NCBI GenBank assembly: GCA_947177375.1
Contig: CAMWUF010000006.1
Location: 1 to 13,543, forward strand
Direction of reading: 5' to 3'
DNA: 13,543 nt
Origin: an uncultured Ruminococcus sp.
Lineage (GTDB): Bacteria; Bacillota; Clostridia; Oscillospirales; Ruminococcaceae
In this document: positions 7,825-13,543 of the stretch, one piece after another
How the letters are laid out: every line of letters begins with the position of its first letter
Numbering within the stretch: position 1 is the first letter of the stretch
Notes under the pieces: generated by a model
What the model was told of the DNA's origin: nothing
Seen by the model: the letters and a program-made list of their open reading frames with translations, nothing else
The model's database searches: none
Position numbers and translations under genes: made by a program

Positions 7825-7873
7825 AGGCTTATTCCCCCTTTCTTAAAATAACTAAAAAATTTTTCATATCTTT

Positions 7874-7902
7874 ATTTTATCAGTTTCTCATCAAAATGTC
7901 AA
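7874..7902 (-). promoter_or_regulatory. Near-consensus promoter of the pseudokinase gene
   Basis: On the minus strand a perfect -35 TTGACA (7902-7897) and TAAAAT (7879-7874) are separated by 17 bases, with TGA just before the -10. This is the strongest promoter in the window and gives a leader of about 45 bases before the GTG start. No intrinsic terminator is visible in 7903-7982 between it and the preceding operon, so read-through from that operon may add to its transcription. Confidence 0.85.
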
Positions 7903-7982
7903 CCTTTTTTGAAATTTCACAATCATTTGTTTTAAATTTTGTATTTGATTTGTAATAATCTTTCACGATTTCGCAATTTTTT

Positions 7983-9251
7983 TTATAATTTTATTAAATT
8001 TCTGGAAAGCATTTCTTGTACTGCTAATAAAATACTAATTCTGCTACTATTCCAACTTAAACCGCCTTGCATCCAGACAGCGTAAGGCTCTCTTAACGGA
8101 GCGTCCGCAGACAATTCAATAGAAGCACCATTTGTAAATGCTCCTGCTGCCATAATCACTTGATTATCATAACCAGGCATGTCCCAAGGTTCAGGTGTCA
8201 CATGTGCATCGACTGGCGAACCTTTTTGAATGCCCTGACAAAATGCAATGACATTTTCAGGCGTTTGTAATTCAATTGCTGTGACAATATCGCCTTTTGT
8301 TTCCTGCCTGGCTGGTGTACAGCGAAATCCTAACATAGAAAATAATTCAGACGCAAAATTAGCTGTTTTTAAAGCATTTGCAGTCATATCTGGTGCAAGA
8401 TATAACCCTTGAAATAATTCACGATTCATGCCAAGTGTACAGCCGACTTCTTTGCCCAATCCAACACAAGTCAAGCGATAGGCACATAATTTCACAAGTT
8501 CCGCTTTTCCCGCAATATAGCCACCTGTTCTGGCAATACCGCCTCCAGCATTTTTAATCATAGAACCAATTATTAAATCAGCTCCGACTTGCGTAGGCTC
8601 TAATTTTTCTACAAATTCGCCATAGCAATTATCTATCATAATCATAATTTCTGGATTGGCTTTTTTTATGATTTTACACATTTCGGCAATTTCTGAAATC
8701 GTAAATGCTGTTCTGAGAGAATATCCTCTGGAACGCTGAATATAAGCAATTTTCGCATGAGAAATATTTTTTTCAACAGATTCTAAATCTACTTTGCCAT
8801 TATTATCTAATTCTATGATATGATATTTCACACCGAAATCTTTCAAAGACCCATCTCCAGCATTGCCTTTTAAGCCGATTACTTCATGTAGCGTATCATA
8901 AGGCGTTCCAGTCACAAATACAATTTCATCATCAGGACGTAATAATCCAAATAACGCAACACTTAATGCATGTGTACCAGACACAAAATTATGTCTTACT
9001 AATGCATCTTCTGTGCCGAATACTTGTGACCAAACGCTGTCTAATACATCTCTGCCTAAATCTCCATAGCCATAGCCTGTACTTGCACCAAAACAAGCTT
9101 CACTGACTTTGTTATCAGCAAACGCTTTTAAGACTTTTGCTGCATTATATCTTGCAGTATTATCTATTTCAGCAAAACAAGTTTTACAATTTAATTCTGC
9201 TTGTTCTGCTAATTTCTCTAATTTTTCATCAATTTTAAAAAATTCACGCAT
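7983..9251 (-). CDS. PLP-dependent methionine gamma-lyase family protein
   Basis: This 422-residue protein belongs to the Cys/Met-metabolism PLP group formerly called aluminium resistance protein (B. subtilis YnbB type), usual length about 410-430. Visible fold-type-I features are the phosphate-binding SGTHAL (91-96), the aspartate that pairs with the PLP ring nitrogen in MIDNCYGEF (D207), and the Schiff-base lysine in GSMIKNAGGG (K233). The C-terminal PGYDNQVIMAAG and GGLSW segments are typical of this family. The expected reaction class is sulfur-amino-acid gamma-elimination or a related lyase or desulfurase step in the cytoplasm; members are poorly characterised and the substrate is not decided here. 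It is the last gene of the murD operon, overlapping the acetyltransferase gene by 8 bases, with AAAGGA at 9267-9262 about 10 bases before the ATG. Confidence 0.9.
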   Translation of the reverse strand: MREFFKIDEKLEKLAEQAELNCKTCFAEIDNTARYNAAKVLKAFADNKVSEACFGASTGYGYGDLGRDVLDSVWSQVFGTEDALVRHNFVSGTHALSVALFGLLRPDDEIVFVTGTPYDTLHEVIGLKGNAGDGSLKDFGVKYHIIELDNNGKVDLESVEKNISHAKIAYIQRSRGYSLRTAFTISEIAEMCKIIKKANPEIMIMIDNCYGEFVEKLEPTQVGADLIIGSMIKNAGGGIARTGGYIAGKAELVKLCAYRLTCVGLGKEVGCTLGMNRELFQGLYLAPDMTANALKTANFASELFSMLGFRCTPARQETKGDIVTAIELQTPENVIAFCQGIQKGSPVDAHVTPEPWDMPGYDNQVIMAAGAFTNGASIELSADAPLREPYAVWMQGGLSWNSSRISILLAVQEMLSRNLIKL

Positions 9252-10032
9252 TCTCTAATAATCCTTTCGTCATATTTTCTTGTTCTAAATTTTTTAATTC
9301 CAGTACATATTCTGTATCAATGATTTTAAAACCAATTTCTCTGTAAAAACTTTCCCGAATATCTAATGCATATAAAACAGCTGTTTTATCAAACTGTGCA
9401 AGCCATTCCGCAAGCCAATGCAAAAACATTCTTGCATGTCCTAAGCCTCTTGCCTCTGGCAATGTTGCCACTTGTCCAATTAAGACATAATTATCAATAT
9501 CAAACATAATAGTAGCTGTTGTGCTGTTTTTATAAGTCAATACATGACTCACACCGTGACGACATCTATGTGATGTATCTGTCAGCCAGAGGGCATAATC
9601 CTGCAAATTCGGAAACCCTGCTTGTAAAATCTGATAAACCTGCTCTAATGACGGGTTAAATTCTACAAATTTTTCTTCAAAATTCTGATTCTGCGTATCT
9701 GGCTGTAATTCAAAAGTGGTTCTATGCAAAGCATGATATTCTGGCAAAATTTTTGCTAACATGGCACAGACAGGCATATCACATTCTATTCTGAACGGCA
9801 GATGCATTTGAATAAATAATGCTAAATTTTCAAGTTCTTGCTGTTCAGGATTAATAATTAAAATCGTACTGTTAAATTTTAATAAAATCCCAGTTTCTCC
9901 GACTGCGTAAAACTGACAAAAATCATAATCTAAACCATAAGCTTTATAATACGCATAAATTTTACGTCCTCGCCAAGTTTTACGCAATAAATTGATATTT
10001 AAATCATTATTATTAATAATTTTTCTAATCAT
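9244..10032 (-). CDS. GNAT-family N-acetyltransferase
   Basis: This 262-residue protein has its GNAT domain in the C-terminal half. Motif A is VLIGQVATLPEARGLGHARM (about 183-202), with the acetyl-CoA pyrophosphate-binding Q/RxxGxG/A signature in the form ARGLGHA, and motif B is SFYREIGFK (228-236). The N-terminal 110 residues are unassigned and may be a degenerate second GNAT half or a substrate-binding region; total length is above the roughly 150-180 of single-domain GNATs. The acceptor cannot be predicted. The start ATG overlaps the stop of the upstream M42 gene by 4 bases (ATGA, 10029-10032) and has only a weak purine run ahead of it, so translation is probably coupled. Its place beside two aminopeptidases and an amino-acid enzyme makes a small amine, amino acid or peptide N-terminus a reasonable guess. 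Confidence 0.8.
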   Translation of the reverse strand: MIRKIINNNDLNINLLRKTWRGRKIYAYYKAYGLDYDFCQFYAVGETGILLKFNSTILIINPEQQELENLALFIQMHLPFRIECDMPVCAMLAKILPEYHALHRTTFELQPDTQNQNFEEKFVEFNPSLEQVYQILQAGFPNLQDYALWLTDTSHRCRHGVSHVLTYKNSTTATIMFDIDNYVLIGQVATLPEARGLGHARMFLHWLAEWLAQFDKTAVLYALDIRESFYREIGFKIIDTEYVLELKNLEQENMTKGLLENA

Positions 10033-11057
10033 AATTGATGCATTCTCTCTAGCATTTTTTCAGCTAATACATAACTTTGTTCCATGTCGCTGATTTGAGC
10101 AACACAATAAGGCGAATGTAAATTCCTGCACGGAATCGAAATTGCCAAAGTTCTGACACCTGTTCTGGAAACATGTACAGACCCTGCATCATTACCGCCT
10201 GCAATTCTGGTTTTCGTTTGACAAGGAATCTTTAAATTTTTAGCCTCCTGAAATGCCAATTGATATAATTCTTTATCATAAATCGTTGCTTTATCCATAA
10301 ACGACACAACAGGACCATTTCCCAGACGGCAAACAGCGTCAGCTCCTCTTACACCATCTAAATCGCCTGCTGTTGTTGTTTCCAGAATTAATGCAAAATC
10401 AGGATTGACTGCATAAGTTGCTGTCTTACTGCCACGCAGTCCAATTTCTTCCTGCACAAAAAAGCAAAACCATGTATCAAATTTAATTTCACCCTCCAGC
10501 ATTTTCAACATGCATGCACAGCCAAATCTATCATCAATGGCTTTAGAAGCAACACGATTTCCACCTAATTCTGTCCATTCGCCAATATAATAGACCGAAT
10601 CGCCTAATAATACATGCAAATCGATTGTCTGTTCTGCTTTTTTCGTGCCAATATCTAAAATTAAATGCGTTTTATTTGGCTTTTCTTCACGTTGCTTTGC
10701 ATTTAAATTATGCACGGGTTCACAGCCTATAACACCAATTCCAACATCAGGAATTTGCACTGCTCTGCCAATCACAACATCAGGGTCTATTCCGCCGACA
10801 GTATCTAATGCAATTCTTCCATCTGGCAAAATATCTCGAATTATCAAGCCTACTTCGTCCATATGTGCGCCAATCATAACTTTATGCTTTGCAGATTTTT
10901 TCCCTTTTTTATGCACTAATAAATTTCCCAAAGCATCTGTTCGGCACTCCAGAATATCTGAAAAATTTGCAATTTTAGTTTCTAAATAGTTACGGATTTT
11001 GCTTTCATCTCCAGAAGTACCACACAATGCACATAATTCTTTTAAATAATTTATCAT
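10029..11057 (-). CDS. M42-family metallo-aminopeptidase (first paralogue)
   Basis: This 342-residue protein is full length for M42 (glutamyl/deblocking aminopeptidase, endoglucanase M-like, TET-forming; usually 330-360). The di-metal site is complete: H65 in GAHMDE, D175 in KAIDDR, catalytic E203 and ligand E204 in VQEEIGLRG, E226 in the ILETTTAGD segment, and H314 in HSPY. E226 stands where many family members have Asp. The glycine-rich TRIAGGNDAG segment (283-292) is also conserved. It is predicted cytoplasmic (no signal peptide) and would release N-terminal residues from short peptides. The start ATG overlaps the stop of the second M42 gene by 4 bases and has a very strong AGGAGGTG site 6 bases upstream (11071-11064). 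Confidence 0.92.
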   Translation of the reverse strand: MINYLKELCALCGTSGDESKIRNYLETKIANFSDILECRTDALGNLLVHKKGKKSAKHKVMIGAHMDEVGLIIRDILPDGRIALDTVGGIDPDVVIGRAVQIPDVGIGVIGCEPVHNLNAKQREEKPNKTHLILDIGTKKAEQTIDLHVLLGDSVYYIGEWTELGGNRVASKAIDDRFGCACMLKMLEGEIKFDTWFCFFVQEEIGLRGSKTATYAVNPDFALILETTTAGDLDGVRGADAVCRLGNGPVVSFMDKATIYDKELYQLAFQEAKNLKIPCQTKTRIAGGNDAGSVHVSRTGVRTLAISIPCRNLHSPYCVAQISDMEQSYVLAEKMLERMHQL

Positions 11058-12073
11058 TCACAGCACCTCCTTAAAAATTCAGCCAATAATTTTCCAGTAT
11101 ATTTAATATCACTCAAATCAACAACTTCTACAGGCGTATGCATATAATCTATTGGAATTGATAAAACACCAGTTTCCACACCATCACGACAGATAGAAAA
11201 ATTATCTGCATTTGTACCTGTTCTGCCGTTCATGACTTCATACTGATATGGAATCTTAGCATCAATTGCATCATTTGCTAATTCATGGGATAAATCTTTT
11301 GATAATGCTGGTGAAAAACCTATCATAACACCATTACCAGATATTCCTGTTTTGCTTAATTTTCCGTCACCTGCAAAAGATACATCTACTGCTAATGCAA
11401 TATCTGGATTAATCGCAAAACACCCAACTTTTGCACCATAGCCATTGACTTCTTCTTTTGAGGAAAATAAAACTGTTATTTTACAGCCAATATCTTCCTG
11501 CCAGATTTCGTCAAGGGCATAGAAAATAGCAGCAATTCCTGCTCTGTCATCTAAAGCTGGTGATGTAAATCTACCACCTGCTAATTCTTCTGTGATACCG
11601 CAGAATGTCACACTGTCGCCTATTGTAACAAGTTTTTTTAATTCTTCAGCAGAATAACCTGTATCAATTCGCACTTGCTCAATTTTCTGGACTTTTTCTT
11701 CTCCATTTGTCAAGTGTGGCGGTAATGTACAAATAATCCCATAAATATTTTTTTTGCCGTGTATTATCACACGCTGTGCAGGAAACCATCTTCTATCTAA
11801 TCCGCCAATATTGCCAACTGTGATAAAACCATCATCCGTAATACTAGTTACTATCAAGCCAATCTGGTCTAAATGGGCATCTAATAACACATGCCATGCA
11901 TTAGGATTTTGATTGCCCAATGTTCCAATGACATTACCATTTTCAATTCTTGCATCAGGACAATATTTTTTCAATTTTTCACAAGTAAATTCTGCAATTT
12001 CTGATTCGTCCCCTGAAATGCCATTGATTTTGCATAGCTTTGTGATTAATTTTTTTAATGCTTTTTTATTCAT
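11054..12073 (-). CDS. M42-family metallo-aminopeptidase (second paralogue)
   Basis: This protein has 339 residues from ATG at 12073. I prefer this start to an in-frame TTG at 12079 because the AGGAG site (12086-12082) is 8 bases from the ATG but only 2 from the TTG. Numbered from that ATG, the metal and catalytic residues are H67 (DAHLDQ), D175 (PALDDR), E207 and E208 (SSKEEV), D230 (VDVSFAGD) and H312 (MHTPVEVV). All are present, so it should be active. It is clearly diverged from the downstream paralogue: it keeps Asp as the fifth ligand, has SSKEE where the paralogue has FVQEE, and carries a different loop around residues 110-145. It is probably a cytoplasmic aminopeptidase with a different residue preference, or the second subunit type of a mixed TET assembly. 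The start lies 2 bases after the murD stop. Confidence 0.91.
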   Translation of the reverse strand: MNKKALKKLITKLCKINGISGDESEIAEFTCEKLKKYCPDARIENGNVIGTLGNQNPNAWHVLLDAHLDQIGLIVTSITDDGFITVGNIGGLDRRWFPAQRVIIHGKKNIYGIICTLPPHLTNGEEKVQKIEQVRIDTGYSAEELKKLVTIGDSVTFCGITEELAGGRFTSPALDDRAGIAAIFYALDEIWQEDIGCKITVLFSSKEEVNGYGAKVGCFAINPDIALAVDVSFAGDGKLSKTGISGNGVMIGFSPALSKDLSHELANDAIDAKIPYQYEVMNGRTGTNADNFSICRDGVETGVLSIPIDYMHTPVEVVDLSDIKYTGKLLAEFLRRCCE

Positions 12074-12075
12074 GC

Positions 12076-13464
12076 TCAAAGCTCCTTTATTAATCGTTTA
12101 AAATGTTGTCCTCTGACTTCAAAATTCGGATACCAGTCAAAACTTGCACACGCTGGTGAAAGTGTCACAATATCACCTGATTTTGCTTCTCTGTAAGCCG
12201 TTGCAACCGCTTCTTCCATAGAATTGACATGTAAAATTCTAGTATTTTCTGGATGATAATTTTTTGCAGATGTGACAGCTTTTTCGATTTTATCGGCTGT
12301 TACACCCATAAGAATTAATAATTTTACTCTGTCACAAACCGTTTCCGCCATTGGTTCAAATGGTATTTTTTTATCATAGCCACCTGCTAATACAATAATT
12401 TTCTGGTCAAAACTTCTTAAGCCTGCTAATACTCTTGTTGGACTGGTTGCAATACTGTCATTATAATATTTTACACCGTTGACTTCCCGAACAAATTCAA
12501 TTCTATGCTCCACACCGCCGAAATTTTTTGCAACCTGTACAATTGCAGAAATTTCCACTTCGCCCCATAGGGTCGCTATCACACCTAAGAAATTTTCTAC
12601 ATTATGCATACCTGGTATGCGAATATCATTTTTATGCACAACAGGTGTAATTTGCTTATTTTCAATATAGCATAACATGCCATCTTCACGCAAAAATGCC
12701 CCTCGTTCTGGAATTTCTTTTCTGGTAAACCAATTTAATTTTCCTCTTACCAAATTTGCTAATTCTCTTGTTCCCTGATTATCTAAATTTAAAACCGTTC
12801 TGGAAAATGCATTCTGATGTGCAATTAAATTAATCTTAGATTCTGTATATTCCTGCATTGTGCCATGTACGTCCAAATGATTTGGTGTAATATTTGTAAT
12901 TAATGCTACATCAGGCGATTTCCGCATAGAAATTAACTGAAAACTTGATAATTCTACGACTGCAATATCTTGTTCTTGTATTTCTTCGATAATAGGCAAT
13001 AATGCTTTGCCAATATTTCCGCCTTTATGAACCGTCTTGCCAGAAGCGGATAATATTTCTGCAATTAACGTTGTGGAAGTGGATTTTCCGTCTGAACCCG
13101 TGACTGCATAAATCGGACACGGACATAAATCAAAAAATACTTCCATTTCAGACGTTATCACAACGCCTGCCTGTCTGGCTTTTGTCAATGCAGGATTATT
13201 AAAATACATGCCTGGTGTTCTGAATACAATATCAAAATCTGTTAAGCTGTCTAAATAATTTTCACCTAAAATAAATTTTACACCCAAAGCTTTTAATTCG
13301 TCATAAACTTGCTGAAATTTATCTGCACTTCTTTTATCGCAGACTGTTACTTCAATTTGCTTTTCACGGAATTTTTTAATTAATTCCGTATGGCTGACAC
13401 CTGTGCCAATAAAAGCGATTTTTTTTGTTTTCAGCATTTGGAAAAAATTTTCTATTTTTGTCAT
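12076..13464 (-). CDS. murD: UDP-N-acetylmuramoyl-L-alanine--D-glutamate ligase
   Basis: MurD adds D-glutamate to UDP-MurNAc-L-Ala with ATP in the cytoplasm, the second stem-peptide step. The protein has 462 residues from ATG 13464 (family about 440-460). That start has AGGAGG (13476-13471) 6 bases upstream; an in-frame ATG at 13500 would add 12 residues, lies upstream of the ribosome site, and overlaps the predicted -10 box. Motifs in order: N-terminal nucleotide-sugar-binding FIGTGVS (18-24); the Mur-ligase P-loop VTGSDGKST (121-129, K127); NITPNHLDVHG (191-201); the probable carbamylated lysine K210 in TESKINL; HR (320-321); YNDSIATSP (334-342); and LSPACAS (436-442), with the closing RGQHF. 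The P-loop has SD where many Mur ligases have TN or TG, a MurD-like variation. It is the first gene of a five-gene operon and is followed after 2 bases by an M42 gene. Confidence 0.97.
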   Translation of the reverse strand: MTKIENFFQMLKTKKIAFIGTGVSHTELIKKFREKQIEVTVCDKRSADKFQQVYDELKALGVKFILGENYLDSLTDFDIVFRTPGMYFNNPALTKARQAGVVITSEMEVFFDLCPCPIYAVTGSDGKSTSTTLIAEILSASGKTVHKGGNIGKALLPIIEEIQEQDIAVVELSSFQLISMRKSPDVALITNITPNHLDVHGTMQEYTESKINLIAHQNAFSRTVLNLDNQGTRELANLVRGKLNWFTRKEIPERGAFLREDGMLCYIENKQITPVVHKNDIRIPGMHNVENFLGVIATLWGEVEISAIVQVAKNFGGVEHRIEFVREVNGVKYYNDSIATSPTRVLAGLRSFDQKIIVLAGGYDKKIPFEPMAETVCDRVKLLILMGVTADKIEKAVTSAKNYHPENTRILHVNSMEEAVATAYREAKSGDIVTLSPACASFDWYPNFEVRGQHFKRLIKEL

Positions 13465-13489
13465 AATTAGCCTCCTAATATAAATGTCT

Positions 13490-13518
13490 ATTATACACAT
13501 ATGACCCTAACCAAGAAA
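13490..13518 (-). promoter_or_regulatory. Probable promoter of the murD operon
   Basis: A consensus TATAAT sits on the minus strand at 13495-13490, about 26 bases before the murD ATG. The -35 at 17-base spacing (13518-13513, TTTCTT) is weak. The adjoining bases from about 13520 may be adapter and not genome, so any real element further upstream is outside the reliable sequence. No terminator or upstream gene is visible in the remaining bases. Confidence 0.5.
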
Positions 13519-13519
13519 T

Positions 13520-13543
13520 AAAGGGGGTAGATCTCGGTGGTAG
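13520..13543. other. Residual Illumina adapter at the contig end
   Basis: GTAGATCTCGGTGGT (13527-13541) matches exactly a stretch of the reverse complement of the TruSeq universal/P5 adapter. Extending left to 13520 gives 20 matches in 22 aligned positions, the two mismatches falling in a run of G. The final two bases diverge from the adapter. The adapter sequence is recalled from general knowledge. These bases should not be treated as genomic. Confidence 0.85.

Noticed and set aside
7911..7975. Partial inverted and direct repeats around TTTCAC and GAAATTTC
   Set aside because: The matches are short and AT-rich, with no T-tract or stable stem, and are expected by chance in such sequence.
10645..10989. 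Plus-strand frame opposite the first M42 gene
   Set aside because: It is antisense to conserved catalytic sequence, so it is a coding shadow.
12074..12079. TTG start for the second M42 gene
   Set aside because: Its distance to the ribosome site would be only 2 bases; the ATG at 12073 has the correct 8-base spacing.
13465..13500. Upstream ATG at 13500 for murD
   Set aside because: It lies before the AGGAGG site, and its frame runs through the predicted -10 box; the ATG at 13464 is well placed and starts at the normal MurD N-terminus.

Overview
The window is AT-rich and protein-dense. Its traits point to a gut-type member of the Firmicutes, most likely Ruminococcus or a close relative in the Oscillospiraceae. 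The indicators are strong AGGAGG ribosome sites, sigma-A promoters, a BspA-type leucine-rich-repeat surface protein ending in a cellulosomal type-I dockerin, a zinc-ribbon/kinase/PASTA membrane protein, and clostridial-style M42 peptidases. The genus is inferred from gene content, not from a marker gene. No rRNA, tRNA, CRISPR array or transposon was seen, and no gene-free stretch exceeds about 160 bases.

Layout. (1) Positions 1-3459, plus strand: a promoter overlapped by a perfect 16-base palindrome drives a 46-residue single-helix membrane peptide, an FAD-dependent oxidoreductase of the amine-oxidase/UDP-galactopyranose-mutase-like group (TTG start), and, overlapping it by 4 bases, a polytopic GT-C-like membrane protein. 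This looks like a small cell-envelope glycan module. A bidirectional terminator closes it. (2) Positions 3511-5748, minus strand: a secreted LRR-dockerin protein with its own extended -10 promoter. (3) Positions 5887-7824, minus strand: a membrane protein with zinc ribbon, kinase fold, one helix and two PASTA domains. Its kinase domain has lost the catalytic Lys, Asp, Asn and DFG Asp, so it reads as a pseudokinase; it has a near-consensus promoter and a terminator. (4) Positions 7983-13464, minus strand: a tightly packed operon, murD, M42 peptidase, M42 peptidase, GNAT acetyltransferase, methionine gamma-lyase-family PLP enzyme, with junctions that overlap or lie within 2 bases.

How they fit together. 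murD makes the peptidoglycan stem-peptide precursor. The two aminopeptidases and the PLP enzyme suggest intracellular peptide and sulfur-amino-acid turnover expressed with wall synthesis. The PASTA pseudokinase next door would be a plausible wall-fragment sensor, since PASTA domains in related kinases bind muropeptides. The LRR-dockerin protein would sit outside the cell on a cohesin scaffold.

Caution: the last about 22 bases closely match an Illumina TruSeq/P5 adapter in reverse complement, so the right end is probably a contig end with residual adapter and not genomic DNA.
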